Shown: positions 16,080-25,460, counted from the first letter of the stretch. The stretch is 64,000 nucleotides of DNA from CAWIHS01 sp963836005 (GCA_963836005.1 CAWIHS010000006.1:186001-250000); one strand, 5' to 3'. Notes: generated by a model from the letters alone, not told the origin. Numbers and translations are program-made.

Positions 16080-17354
16080 ATGAGCAATAAGATAACAGAT
16101 CACCATAACACTATCAGCCAGGATCTTAACGTGGCGCAGCTTCCAGGAAAGGGGCGCCGCCTGCGCTGGATAATTGCTACCCTGCTGATACTGCTGGTGG
16201 CGATAAGCGTCTACCTGTTGTTGAATAATGAAGACGGAGCGGCAGTACGTTATGAGACTGCAGAGATGCAGCGAGGTGATCTCACCGTAACCGTTACTGC
16301 TACCGGCACACTACAACCTGTTAACCAGGTGGACGTGGGCAGTGAGTTATCAGGTATTATCAAAACAGTGGAAGTCGACTTTAATGATCGTGTGCAGCGC
16401 GGCCAGGTTCTGGCGCGCCTGGATACCGATCGTTTGGAGTCACGGGTGATTGAAGCTCGCGCTTCGCTTGAATCTGCTAAAGCCAAAGTTGAAGATGCCA
16501 GGGCAACCGTTCTCGAAACTCGTTTGCGCCACCAGCGTTGTGAGAAACTTGCTGCGCGAGACCTTTGCTCAAAAGAAGAACTGGATACCTATACCGCAGC
16601 GCATAGCCGCGCCAAAGCCGCTGAAGCCAGCGCCAGGTCGCAAGTCGCCGTCGCGCGCGCCACCTTGGGTGGTAGTGAGACCGAACTGGCAAAGGCCCAA
16701 ATCCGCTCACCCATCGACGGGCTGGTGCTGAAACGCGAGATCGAACCGGGTCAGACAGTGGCGGCATCGCTGCAGGCACCGATACTGTTCACCCTGGCCG
16801 AGGACCTGGCGAAGATGGAGCTGCATGTTGCTGTTGACGAGGCCGATATCGGCAAGATCGCTGAGCAGCAGTCAGCCGTGTTTACCGTGGACGCCTATCC
16901 GGAGCGCGAGTTTACGGCACGTATCACCCAGGTACGCTTTGCACCGCAGACCATCGAAGGCGTTGTTACCTACGAAACAGTGCTCTCGGTGGATAACTCA
17001 GATCTATTGCTGCTGCCAGGCATGACCGCCAATGCGGTGATTACCGTGCAGCAATTACAACAGGTGTTACTGGCTCCCAATGCAGCGCTGCGCTTTACAC
17101 CGGCGTCGACAAAAAAGGCAAAGAGTAGTGGTGGCGGAATCTTCGGCGCGATGTTTCGCCGGCCGCGTTCAACTAAACGCCGCATCGATGACAGCAAGAA
17201 TTCTAGTCGCAAGGTCTGGATCCTGCGTGATGGTCAGCCGAAGGCAGCGAACGTAAAAACAGGTGCCAGCGATGGCAAGTTTACCCAGATACTGTCTTCG
17301 GATCTTGAGCCTGGAACGGCAGTTATAATAGATGCCGTCAGTATGAAGAAATGA
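16080..17354 (+). CDS. MacA-like periplasmic adaptor protein (membrane fusion protein)
   Basis: A 424-residue protein with one N-terminal membrane helix (about residues 30-47), a biotinyl-lipoyl-like and beta-barrel body starting VTVTATGTLQPVNQVDVGSE, and a central coiled-coil hairpin (SRVIEARASLESAKAKVEDA onward). Adaptors of this type link an inner-membrane ABC exporter to an outer-membrane channel. A basic insert (RRPRSTKRRIDD, about residue 360) is unusual. It is the first gene of an overlapping three-gene operon in a GC-rich block. The substrate is unknown; macrolides, peptides or lipids are all possible for this family. Confidence 0.88.
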   Translation: MSNKITDHHNTISQDLNVAQLPGKGRRLRWIIATLLILLVAISVYLLLNNEDGAAVRYETAEMQRGDLTVTVTATGTLQPVNQVDVGSELSGIIKTVEVDFNDRVQRGQVLARLDTDRLESRVIEARASLESAKAKVEDARATVLETRLRHQRCEKLAARDLCSKEELDTYTAAHSRAKAAEASARSQVAVARATLGGSETELAKAQIRSPIDGLVLKREIEPGQTVAASLQAPILFTLAEDLAKMELHVAVDEADIGKIAEQQSAVFTVDAYPEREFTARITQVRFAPQTIEGVVTYETVLSVDNSDLLLLPGMTANAVITVQQLQQVLLAPNAALRFTPASTKKAKSSGGGIFGAMFRRPRSTKRRIDDSKNSSRKVWILRDGQPKAANVKTGASDGKFTQILSSDLEPGTAVIIDAVSMKK

Positions 17355-18085
17355 GTGACACCTCTGCCGGCAATACCGCGGCCTTATCTGCGGCATTAAT
17401 AGAGCTGCGCGGCGTCAGCAAAGTCTATGGCCAGGGGCATGCGGCTATGAATGCCCTGGGCGGTATCGACCTCGTTATCGAGCAGGGCGAATTTGTCGCC
17501 ATGATGGGGCCAAGCGGTTCCGGCAAGTCTACCTGTATGAACATCCTGGGCTGCCTCGATACGCCTTCCTCTGGTGAATATTTTTTCGAAGGCGTTGAAG
17601 TCAGCAGCTTGTCTCGCGATCAGCGCGCCTTGCTGCGGCGTAATTATCTCGGCTTTGTGTTTCAAGGTTTTAACCTGCTTTCGCGGACATCGGCACTGGA
17701 GAATGTAGAACTGCCCTTGATCTATCGCGGCATGGCCACCGCGCTGCGGCATCAGCGTGCGCGCGAGGCGCTGGCTGCGGTGGGTCTGTCCGGCTGGGAG
17801 AATCATTCACCGGCCGAACTTTCCGGCGGCCAGCAGCAGCGCGTCGCGATCGCACGTGCCATGGTCACCGAACCTGCTATCCTGCTCGCCGATGAGCCCA
17901 CCGGCAATCTCGATACTGCGCGCAGCCTGGAGATCATGGAACTGCTTTCGCGCTTTAACAGTGAGCTGGGCATCACCATCGTGATGGTGACCCACGAAGC
18001 GGAGATGGCGGCATATGCTCGCAGGGTCGTACACTTTCTCGACGGTCAGATCGACGGTGATGAACTTAACGGGGAGCAACACTGA
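17351..18085 (+). CDS. MacB-type ABC transporter ATP-binding protein
   Basis: A 244-residue ATPase with Walker A GPSGSGKS at residues 53-60, the Q-loop region FVFQGFNLL, the ABC signature LSGGQQQR (about 157-164) and Walker B ILLADEPTGNLD, plus the switch His in VTHEAEMA. It overlaps the adaptor gene by 4 bases (ATGA) and is followed by the permease with a TGATG overlap. Together they form a tripartite MacAB/LolCDE-type mechanotransmission exporter at the inner membrane. Confidence 0.93.
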   Translation: MSDTSAGNTAALSAALIELRGVSKVYGQGHAAMNALGGIDLVIEQGEFVAMMGPSGSGKSTCMNILGCLDTPSSGEYFFEGVEVSSLSRDQRALLRRNYLGFVFQGFNLLSRTSALENVELPLIYRGMATALRHQRAREALAAVGLSGWENHSPAELSGGQQQRVAIARAMVTEPAILLADEPTGNLDTARSLEIMELLSRFNSELGITIVMVTHEAEMAAYARRVVHFLDGQIDGDELNGEQH

Positions 18086-19290
18086 TGCTGTGGAATGCAC
18101 TGCTAATGGCGCTTCGCGAGATCCGCCGCAACCTGATGCGCTCAGCTCTGACCATCCTGGGCGTCGTCATCGGGGTGGCCTCCGTCATCATCATGGTCAA
18201 CCTGGGCAGCGGCGCTACCGCGCAGGTTTCTGCACAGATTTCAAGCCTCGGCAGTAATCTGCTCATGGTTCGTGCCGGCCAGCGCCTCGGCTTCGGCCAA
18301 CGCTCGGAAGCCGAGATGTTTGACCAGGATGATGCTGAAGCGATTGCCGCCGAAGTGGCCGGCGTTGCCGCCGTCGCGCCGATCGCCTCGCAGTCGATGA
18401 TAGCCATCTCCGGCAACCGCAACTGGTCCACCACGGTGACCGGTACCGATAACAATTATTTTACCGTCGGCAACTGGACCCTGGAGAAGGGACGTGAATT
18501 CAGCGACAGCGAACAACGTTCCGGTTCCGCGGTATGCATTCTCGGCAATACCATTCGCAAGGAACTGTTCGGCAACCAGAACCCGCTGGATGAGAAGATC
18601 CGCATCAACAAGATCTCCTGCCAGGTAATCGGCCTGCTGGAAGCAAAAGGTCAGTCGATCGGCGGACGTGATCAGGATGACCTGGTGCTGATACCGCTGC
18701 GGACTTTCTGGCGGCGTGTTGCCGGCAAACAGGATGTCCAGCTCATCTATGTATCTGCGCATGATGGCGTTTCAACCAGCAAGGTGCAGCGCGATATCGA
18801 GCTGTTAATGCGGGAACGGCGACGCATTTCACCGACCGAGGACGATGACTTCAACGTCAGGGACATGAAAGAAATCGCTGAGGCACTGACCGGTACCACC
18901 CAAGTTCTCACCACCCTGCTGGGTGCTGTCGCTGCCGTCAGTTTGCTGGTAGGCGGTATCGGCATCATGAATATCATGCTGGTATCGGTGACTGAACGAA
19001 CCCGTGAAATCGGCATACGCCTGGCGATCGGCGCAATGGAACGGGAGGTGCTGCTGCAGTTTCTGGTCGAGGCGGTTGTGCTGTCATCTTTCGGCGGTAT
19101 CATCGGCATTGCCCTGGCCGTTGTTGCATCTTTCGGTCTGGCATCACTGATGAATATGCCGCTGGTGCTGAGCCCCGGAATTATGCTGCTGGCCTTCTTG
19201 TTTTCCGCTGCCGTCGGGGTGATCTTCGGCTTCTTCCCGGCACGCAAAGCCGCGCGCCAGAACCCTATCGAGGCCTTGCGTTACGAATAG
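18085..19290 (+). CDS. MacB-type ABC transporter permease (FtsX fold)
   Basis: A 401-residue permease with one N-terminal membrane helix, a large periplasmic core domain (about residues 45-275) and three C-terminal membrane helices, ending in ARKAARQNPIEALRYE, a typical FtsX-family terminus. The conserved GGIGIMNIMLVSVTERTREI region (FtsX domain) is complete. It pairs with the upstream ATPase and adaptor to move substrate through the periplasm. No outer membrane channel gene is nearby, so a shared TolC-like partner is expected. No lesions were seen. Confidence 0.92.
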   Translation: MLWNALLMALREIRRNLMRSALTILGVVIGVASVIIMVNLGSGATAQVSAQISSLGSNLLMVRAGQRLGFGQRSEAEMFDQDDAEAIAAEVAGVAAVAPIASQSMIAISGNRNWSTTVTGTDNNYFTVGNWTLEKGREFSDSEQRSGSAVCILGNTIRKELFGNQNPLDEKIRINKISCQVIGLLEAKGQSIGGRDQDDLVLIPLRTFWRRVAGKQDVQLIYVSAHDGVSTSKVQRDIELLMRERRRISPTEDDDFNVRDMKEIAEALTGTTQVLTTLLGAVAAVSLLVGGIGIMNIMLVSVTERTREIGIRLAIGAMEREVLLQFLVEAVVLSSFGGIIGIALAVVASFGLASLMNMPLVLSPGIMLLAFLFSAAVGVIFGFFPARKAARQNPIEALRYE

Positions 19291-19417
19291 GTAAAGCCAG
19301 TGGAATAAAAGGGGACAATAAAAGGCGACGGAGGGATAAAATTTTGACCAATCCTGGGATGGTTGTTACTACCAAGTAAAAATAAAATTAATGGAGTTAG
19401 ACTCTACAACTGCTCGA

Positions 19418-19889
19418 AAGGATAGGAAATTCAATGACACTTTTCAATCTATAAGTTAAAAATCTTCTCGTTTTGTTGATTCAGATCAGCTAAGAAGTGA
19501 ATGAAATCCTCAGAAAAATTGAGTCAAAGGACTGAAATAGACTGTTTTGGCAGAATTTCCCCAATGCCGAGACGATAAATACCCTGCTCGCAAATTTTGA
19601 ATATTGCAGTATGGCCAGAAAATGAAGATTGTTTAATGGCTCACCAGGAAACACATTGATTGAATTCATAATCAGGAACAGACAGCCCATCCCTCTCATC
19701 AATTGGCACGTAATCATCCCAGCCTGGCGGCCCATGTGCTGGCGAGAATGCAGGTGGTTCGGTTGGTTCACTCACTGATTCTAGTATCTTTTTAATAACT
19801 GGTTTGTCTTGAATGACGGCTATGACCCGCATTTCGGCACCACATTCCGGGCATAACAAAGGAAACAGATTATAGATCCAAGCCAGAAG
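19418..19889 (-). mobile_element. IS91-like element, 3' remnant (copy B)
   Basis: The minus strand encodes the C-terminal 80 residues of an IS91-like transposase (IYNLFPLLCPECGAEMRVI, then EPTEPPAFSPAHGPPGWDD and the end QCVSW), followed by about 220 bases of the shared 3' tail ending CCTATCCTT at 19418. The catalytic part is missing. Its upstream end is fused at about 19890 to a glyoxalase-family gene start, so an open frame here (19641-19904) is chimeric. Confidence 0.75.
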
Positions 19890-19983
19890 TATTGCCCATA
19901 ACATGACTGTAAAAATCGACGGCTTTCTCTAGATCAGGTACCGAAATGCCAATATGCGAAAATGTTCTTGGATAGGCACTCAT
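19890..19983 (-). pseudogene. VOC/glyoxalase-family protein, N-terminal remnant
   Basis: From the ATG at 19983 the frame reads MSAYPRTFSHIGISVPDLEK followed by AVDFYSHVMG, the first beta-alpha unit of a vicinal oxygen chelate (glyoxalase/bleomycin resistance) protein, with the metal-ligand His in FSHIGI. An AAGGAA ribosome site precedes it. After about 31 codons it runs into the IS91-like remnant, so only the start of the gene survives. Confidence 0.7.
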
Positions 19984-20109
19984 AGTTATTCCTTGTTTAA
20001 GGCGTTAACAGCGATTTATACGGCAGCTGTAGAAGTGGGTTTCTATGTGGAGATAACCCGTTCAGGCCACCGGAGGCCTGGCCGGGTTGATTAGCATCGT
20101 TACGTGGTA

Positions 20110-20577
20110 TTACTGATGCTTGTGTTCAGGATAATAAGGCAGCAGGACTTCAATGCTTTCCTTTAGCATTGTTGCGTATTTAGGGTCAGCATTCTGCTTG
20201 GTCTTCATCGCTGCAAGAATTACCGCATGATGCTTTGCCAGGCGTTCAGCATAGTCTTTCTGATCCGGCTTTACCCGCTGTGTCAGGAAGTAGTCACTGA
20301 TTGTTGAGATAATGTTCTGGGCATGCTGTTCTTTATTCATTACCCAGCGAACCATCTGGTTTTGAGACTGGGCGTCTGACTTGCCTGCCAGCTCTGCAAT
20401 CAACTTGGTAGATTTTTCTGCTGTTGCGGCGTCTTCAAGCATGGATATCACACGTGCGTGATCATCATAGATACCGCAGGGGATCTGGCAATGAGAATAG
20501 GCTGGTTGCATCACAAGCAGACTAGACCCAATTATAGCAAAGGTGAGTAACATTAATTTTCTTAGACTTTCCATCAT
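20110..20577 (-). CDS. sodN: Nickel superoxide dismutase with a Sec-type signal peptide
   Basis: The mature N-terminus carries the nickel hook HCQIPCGIYDD: in Ni-SOD, His1, Cys2 and Cys6 plus the backbone bind Ni and dismutate superoxide. From the ATG at 20577 (preceded by GAGGAAAC) the protein is 155 residues: a hydrophobic signal peptide ends PAYS, and cleavage there would expose His29 as the required first residue. The four-helix body follows (DHARVISMLEDAATAEKSTK onward, KDYAERLAKHHAVILAAMK). Classical Streptomyces SodN uses the protease SodX instead; none is nearby. The predicted location is periplasmic or secreted. A longer frame to 20643 has no ribosome site. Confidence 0.88.
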   Translation of the reverse strand: MMESLRKLMLLTFAIIGSSLLVMQPAYSHCQIPCGIYDDHARVISMLEDAATAEKSTKLIAELAGKSDAQSQNQMVRWVMNKEQHAQNIISTISDYFLTQRVKPDQKDYAERLAKHHAVILAAMKTKQNADPKYATMLKESIEVLLPYYPEHKHQ

Positions 20578-20993
20578 TCGTTTCCTCTGTAGTTTATTTG
20601 TATATAGTTCATATATAGACTGAGAAAGTAACAAAACCGTCATCGAGCTATATTATGAGGCTGCATCGCTACCCTTGAATGAAAGACCGACGCGGCCTAA
20701 TACGTGATTGATCTATTCTGAATAGTACGGATCCCATCAGTGCAATCTATCATATGCCTGTCATCCGAGATAAATAAAGTTTAGAAGTGTAAGGGATTAG
20801 GTAACATGTTTTACGTTTTAGGTGTTACGTATAACCTACTACATAAAAACCCTAAGCTTCTGATCTAATTCGGTCATTGCACCCTATGTGCATTTCCTGT
20901 AGGAAAGGCTACGCTTTTCTTTCGGTCACGACACCAAAAGGAAGGCAATCTCCTAGGGTTGATCTGTAAAAACTAGCAGCAACCCCTAATTGC
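20578..20993. other. Intergenic region upstream of sodN
   Basis: About 415 bases without a gene, containing the sodN promoter. A partly symmetrical GTTACGTATAAC-type stretch around 20823-20836 is the only visible dyad and could be an operator, but support is weak. Confidence 0.4.
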
Positions 20994-21376
20994 AAGGATA
21001 GGCAATTCAATGACATTTTTCAATCTATAAATCTAAAATGGTAACATTTTGATGTTTTAAATTAGGTAATTGGTGACAGAAAATCCAGAAAAGATGAGTA
21101 AAAATCTAAAAAAGGTTGTTTTGCATACATTTCCCTGATTTTTGGCCGAGGAAGTCCCTACCCTCAAATTTGGAAAATTTCAGCATGGTTAAAAAAGTTA
21201 ATTCTCTTCAGGAAATACATTGATTGCACTGAAAATCTGGAATAGCTTGTTCGTCTTCAGCAACCGACATGTTCTGGTTGTAATCGTCCCAACCCGGTGG
21301 TCCTCTTGCCGTTGATAATGCAGGGGGTTCAGTGGTTTCACCCACCGATTTCAGTACCTTGTTAATGACCGGTTTT
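20994..21376 (-). mobile_element. IS91-like element, 3' remnant (copy C)
   Basis: The minus strand encodes KPVINKVLKSVGETTEPPAL, then STARGPPGWDDYN and the end NQCIS followed by a stop, the C-terminus of an IS91-like transposase, plus the shared tail down to CCTATCCTT at about 20994. The upstream junction at about 21376 is with a DUF927 coding fragment. The copy is dead. Confidence 0.72.
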
Positions 21377-21751
21377 GACTAAAAATGTGCCGTTTTCACC
21401 GTATCCAGAAAAATCACTGGTATTGTTCTGCAAGATAATATCTTTTGTTGAACCGATAACCTCATCAGGTAAGACGAAAGAGGATTCATGCCAGCCTGTT
21501 TTCTTAACACAACGTATCGTTCTCTCAGTTCCGGTTTGCTGGATATACTGTGAAAGCAGGTTTCTGCTTCTGCTTGCTGTGGATATTGATAGCCCCTGAT
21601 TTAAAAGCATTTCCCTGGATTTCGTCCCGTCGCCTGCAAATAAATCCATCGGCATGGATATTCTGTGCGCATGTCCATCGTTCGTAAAATATGCCTTTCT
21701 TAATTCATTTGCAGAAAATGTATTACCTTGCCCTATAAATCCCAGAACCAA
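21377..21751 (-). pseudogene. DUF927 domain (mobile-element helicase/primase type) fragment
   Basis: About 120 codons reading MDLFAGDGTKSREMLLNQGL, then RTIRCVKKTGWHESSFVLPD, match the DUF927 domain found in primase/helicase proteins of integrated plasmids and phages. The C-terminal ATPase part is replaced by the IS91-like remnant after GENGTFLVKT. No start with a ribosome site is visible, so the upstream end is probably also lost. It is a relic of an integrated element. Confidence 0.72.
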
Positions 21752-22175
21752 TCATCTCGTGAACGAGCTCTTTGAGTATAGCCCGTAAACTATGCATGGT
21801 GCACGGAGCCAGTGTGAGCCTTATCAAGCCAATTCCTGAGAGGTCGGTTAATATATGCGTGGTTCTACGTTCGAGGCGCTGATCGCTAAGCTCATGGATG
21901 CTGAGATGCGGTATTTGGCTGAGTGTTAATTGATTTTAAAACTTACTGAAGTAAAAGTAAGAGGCTACTAACATTTATAGGGATCTTCTTACCAGACTGC
22001 CAGAAAAATCGCATAAATCCGCAGATAAAATAAATATCTGATAGCGTTCACATAGTTGCTGTTTTATTTGCGGTAGAGTTAACTTCACAAAAGTAAGAAA
22101 TTTACTATTTGCTGGTGTTTATTTCGACACTAAACTAAGTGTTAATATTAATTGTATTCAAAATGAGGGAAGAAC
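21752..22175. other. Intergenic region, no recognised gene
   Basis: About 420 bases between the DUF927 relic and the acidic-repeat protein. The first part (to about 21930) is more GC-rich and may be element-derived; the second part is AT-rich and should hold the promoter of the next gene. Nothing specific is recognised. Confidence 0.45.
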
Positions 22176-22667
22176 ATGTTTAAAATTATTGGAAAATTAT
22201 TGTTATTATCGAGTTTTTTGTGGATGGGTAACGTATTAGCAGATGGTGATGAATCTCCATTAGCTGAGCTTCATAAAGGTACCATAGTGATACCTTGTGT
22301 TTATGTTGTAGTTGAAGATGAATTTGAACCAATTGCTGCTGATGTGAAATTTAACCAGGATGGCAGCTCAAATAACTGGAAAGTTGTTTCCGCTAAGAAA
22401 GCTGAAAATTGTCCAGAGTTTATAGAACCGTTATCCACTGAAGAAGATTTGGCCGGTGAGCCTGAAGAGGACTCTTCAACCGAAACAGAAGAATGTGTTC
22501 CGAAGAATGCTAATGCCAATAATTGTCATGATAAAGACGATGAGGATGACGATGAGGATGAGGATGAGGATGAGGATGAGGATGAGGATGAGATGAGGAT
22601 GAGGATGAGGATGAGGATGAGGATGAGGATGAGGATGAGGATGACTAAACGAGTCAACAACCATTAA
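22176..22667 (+). CDS. Exported protein with a hexanucleotide-encoded acidic tail, apparently frameshifted
   Basis: A protein with a signal peptide (residues 1-22, ending VLA), a compact domain of about 85 residues with two cysteines (IPCVYVVVEDEF and KAENCPEF), a Glu-rich linker, then a tail coded by GATGAG repeats. The tail reads Asp-Glu until about 22592, where one base is missing and it switches to Met-Arg repeats, ending TKRVNNH. In the original frame the repeat would end DEDD at the TAA at 22644-22646. The function is unknown. The repeat makes length and frame unstable. An antisense frame reading His-Pro is a shadow of the repeat. Confidence 0.6.
   Translation: MFKIIGKLLLLSSFLWMGNVLADGDESPLAELHKGTIVIPCVYVVVEDEFEPIAADVKFNQDGSSNNWKVVSAKKAENCPEFIEPLSTEEDLAGEPEEDSSTETEECVPKNANANNCHDKDDEDDDEDEDEDEDEDEDEMRMRMRMRMRMRMRMRMTKRVNNH
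22539..22643 (+). repeat. GATGAG hexanucleotide tandem repeat
   Basis: About 17 tandem copies of GATGAG, with one GATGAC variant near the start, lie inside the preceding gene. A single base is missing at about 22592-22593. Simple repeats of this kind change copy number by replication slippage; because the unit is six bases, whole-unit changes keep the frame, while the observed one-base loss does not. Confidence 0.9.
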
Positions 22668-22877
22668 AACATGTTCATCAAAATCAATACCCGCTTCATG
22701 CTCTAAGCTGACTTTTAGCTCTTTTACAGCACCATCAGAGTTCAAACTAAGCGGTCATTGCGAGATGAATTAATCATTTGTCTGGATCAGTGACGAGGAC
22801 TAAACCGCTCCGCGGTAAACCAGTAGTTCGTTAGTCGGTTCCGAACACTCAGGCTGGCATTACTGGGCTGCATTACA

Positions 22878-23205
22878 GGGGTCGGACCTGAGTAACTCAC
22901 TGAAATAAAGAGCAAAACAACCCAAAACAATGATTAAGTAACGCTTAAAAGGCTATTTTCAAGGACAAAATGAATACTTTAAGGAGAAAGTGCTATGCCA
23001 AGAGCATGCAGCTGATTGCGGGACGCACGGCGCAGGAATTTAACAGGCGTAAAACAAGAAAAGAGGCCTTCCGGGAAGATCGCTACCATGCCACGGCAGT
23101 AGACACAGAAAACTATCTGTCCCGATGTATGACGTATATTGATTTGAACATGGTACGGGCGGGAGTGGTGCGCCGTCCCGGCGAATGGTTGTCAGGATGT
23201 TAAAA
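22878..23205 (+). mobile_element. REP-associated tyrosine transposase element, internally deleted copy 1
   Basis: It begins with the common left end GGGGTCGGACCTGAGTAAC and carries part of the Y1-type transposase (LIAGRTAQEFNRRKTRK, YIDLNMVRAGVVR). Compared with the copy at 48211, the segment between two GCCAAGAGC direct repeats (start codon region and MQLIAG region) is missing, which removes the HUH motif. The 3' end is also lost after the GEW motif. The copy is non-functional. Confidence 0.78.
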
Positions 23206-23443
23206 TACCTGACAAATGATATGGTATTGGCTTGACGCGAATAACCTTCCCTTTTTCAGTTAACGACAAGCCTTTCTACATCTTCGTCAGGATAGGTTTA
23301 CAGATAATATGATATGAATAATGGATATACAGGCAATGCAACTTAAAGTGACGTTTACATGACCCATATCATTGCGTCTATACTGAATCAGGCGTAGTCT
23401 GGAAATAGAGGGGGAATTAATGTTTTAACAGGAGATTAAGATC

Positions 23444-23848
23444 ATGAAAAAATTTATCTTATTTTTTATCTTGATACTCTTTGTTTCCTCTACAACAGCC
23501 TTTGCTGAGGGGCAATATGATGGTATCTGGGATACGCCATATGGATTCGCAACTATAAGTGAAAACAATGGCACGATTGGCTTCCAAATATTGACGCCTG
23601 TCTATGAAGAAGATGTCGATGGGTATGTTGGCGTTGACTGGCAATTTTTCTACGGTGAATTAAAGGGCAATGAAGTACAATTAACTGAAATTTCCTTTAT
23701 ACCAGAAACTGATCTTTCAACGGTGGATTTGATTTTCGATAGTGTCACTACCTTCCGAGCCGTATTACGTTCATGTGAACCCGCTGAATTATGCCAGGAT
23801 ATATTACCACTTATTGATAAGGAGTTTTCTGGAGAAAAATTTTGGTAA
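23444..23848 (+). CDS. Small exported protein, function unknown
   Basis: A 134-residue protein with a signal peptide (KKFILFFILILFVSSTTAFA, cleavage about residue 21) and a mature part rich in aromatic and acidic residues (YDGIWDTPYGFATISENNG), suggestive of a small beta-sheet fold. Two cysteines (SCEPAELC) lie near the end. AGGAG precedes the start (acaggagattaagatc ATG). It stands alone between transposon remnants. I do not recognise the family. Confidence 0.65.
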   Translation: MKKFILFFILILFVSSTTAFAEGQYDGIWDTPYGFATISENNGTIGFQILTPVYEEDVDGYVGVDWQFFYGELKGNEVQLTEISFIPETDLSTVDLIFDSVTTFRAVLRSCEPAELCQDILPLIDKEFSGEKFW

Positions 23849-24158
23849 TGCCTGAGATTGCTTATAATGTTTTGTGTTTCTGAACAAAAAATGCTCAATC
23901 ATTCGGTTCAGAAGCCATTTTAAACCTTGAACCTGGTAAAAACAGCACTCATTTAAGCGTATTTGTTGTCATTCAGGCGTTCAGTTTCCTAAATTATCCC
24001 TATTTGGAACGTCAAATCCCGGGTTTGTTGCAGTCACTTAGAGATGAATAATTCATTCCTATGGTTGAGTGAGATGCTGTTGTCATTTAAATACCCGCAC
24101 TAGTGAACCATAAAGGGATTTCTATAGTAATTAATCTAAACGCATATCCAGGTGTAAA
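23849..24158. other. Intergenic region downstream of the small exported protein
   Basis: About 310 bases with no gene. It separates a plus-strand gene from the converging exosortase operon. No repeat family seen elsewhere is present. Confidence 0.45.
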
Positions 24159-24734
24159 CTATTCCTTTGCAATCAGACGTCTGAAGGCTTTATTTTCTAA
24201 TATGCTCCAAAGCATTATGGGCACCAGAGAGGGAAGCAACAGAAAACCCAGTTGCGAACCCAGGGATATGAGCATTTTTCCAACGGATGTGAATTCAAAA
24301 TAGGCCGTATACGCCCCATTAAATTCAAACAGCAAGTGACGGGTGATATCAAAACATAGGCCCCATATTTGGGCTAGTAAGGTGATAAAGTAACCTATAA
24401 ACACATGCCATACCTTTTCCGAATAATTACCCTGGACAGAAAATGTCAGTGCCAAAAACAAAGGGAAGCCATAGGTATATTTCAATGGATTAATGTCAAA
24501 GGCTAACTGCCCTGCGGGGTTATCCGGTACCGAAAAAAACGTGACGACTTCAAGATAATTATTTTTTAATGAAATAGACTGAATAAACTTTGGAAAGAGT
24601 TCTGTCATTACCGCATTCACTGCTTTAGCCAGAAATAAGGATAAAAAAGGAGATACGGCATACAACAGCACCAGAAAGACAATAAAAAGTGCCAGTACCT
24701 TCAATAAAAAGAATAGCAGGTTAGCGTTTGTCAT
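24159..24734 (-). CDS. Exosortase H-associated membrane protein
   Basis: A 191-residue protein with about four or five membrane helices (starting LLFFLLKVLALFIVFLVLLY). It lies one base after the xrtH stop and matches in position and character the membrane protein that accompanies exosortase H in IPTL-CTERM systems. It probably assists substrate handling at the inner membrane; the mechanism is unknown. Assignment rests mainly on gene order. Confidence 0.75.
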   Translation of the reverse strand: MTNANLLFFLLKVLALFIVFLVLLYAVSPFLSLFLAKAVNAVMTELFPKFIQSISLKNNYLEVVTFFSVPDNPAGQLAFDINPLKYTYGFPLFLALTFSVQGNYSEKVWHVFIGYFITLLAQIWGLCFDITRHLLFEFNGAYTAYFEFTSVGKMLISLGSQLGFLLLPSLVPIMLWSILENKAFRRLIAKE

Positions 24735-24735
24735 T

Positions 24736-25248
24736 TTATGTTTCCTGCTCTAGGGTATGGGTTTTATTCAGTGATCGTAGCCAGATAATAAACACAATCA
24801 GCACATCCAGCATGATCAGTGCCTGCCAAATATAGCTGTGAGCCCAGTTAAACAAGGTTTCATTCCATTGGCCGATATAGAACAGGCTGATTATGCGAAT
24901 AATGTTTAATACCTGAATCGCAACAAAACCAATACTGATCCCTAGAAGTTTCTCTTTTAAACTGGATGGAAAGGCCACGATTGCGGCTATCAATACAATC
25001 ATCGCTTCAACCCCATTACAACCGGGTTGTATGGATACCGCAAAACCATTCACACTGTTTCGTAATACTACGCCTTGAGAAACTGCTTCATGATCGAATA
25101 ATCCCACTATTGAGGAACTGATCCAGGCCAGAAATTCTGTCCATGGAATAATGATCGTTTCCTGGGTGACATTCAGTAACTCAAGGGTGAATAGTAAAAG
25201 CAGGATAGCGATAAAGATGACAAAGAATAAACTGGATGAACGATTCAT
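24736..25248 (-). CDS. xrtH: Exosortase H, membrane protease/transpeptidase for IPTL-CTERM proteins
   Basis: A 170-residue polytopic membrane protein. The exosortase catalytic residues are visible: Cys77 in QPGCNGVEAM, Arg118 in LNIIRII and His137 in NWAHSYIW. Exosortases cleave a C-terminal sorting signal (short motif, membrane helix, basic end) of exported proteins and are thought to attach them to the envelope or release them. The matching substrate with an IPTL signal is encoded just upstream (25461-26465), and the associated membrane protein follows downstream. A truncated second copy lies at 26847-27061. Confidence 0.9.
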   Translation of the reverse strand: MNRSSSLFFVIFIAILLLLFTLELLNVTQETIIIPWTEFLAWISSSIVGLFDHEAVSQGVVLRNSVNGFAVSIQPGCNGVEAMIVLIAAIVAFPSSLKEKLLGISIGFVAIQVLNIIRIISLFYIGQWNETLFNWAHSYIWQALIMLDVLIVFIIWLRSLNKTHTLEQET

Positions 25249-25404
25249 TGGGGTCTTTTATAGGGGTCAATAATAAAGTACAGGTAAGGCGATGGGTTCA
25301 ATGCACGGTGTGAACATCTGGTGAGTATGCGATATAACAAGGAGTGTAAAATGTCTCGATACAGCTAAAAATGAATCGCACCTAAAATGCACAAACAGAG
25401 ATAT

Positions 25405-25430
25405 TAAAAGAAAAGCCGGGAAATCCCGGC
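25405..25430 (-). terminator. Rho-independent terminator after the IPTL-CTERM gene
   Basis: On the minus strand GCCGGG-ATTT-CCCGGC forms a 6 bp GC stem with a short loop, followed by TTTTCTTTT. It lies about 30 bases past the stop of the IPTL-CTERM gene, so transcription of xrtH probably starts from a separate promoter in 25249-25404. The same hairpin occurs at 27224-27249 in the duplicated segment. Confidence 0.8.
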
Positions 25431-25460
25431 TTAATCTTCACTACTATAGTTGTTAAAGAT

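Noticed and set aside
22476..22745. Antisense frame with His-Pro and Ile-Leu repeats
   Set aside because: It is the complement of the GATGAG repeat read in another frame.
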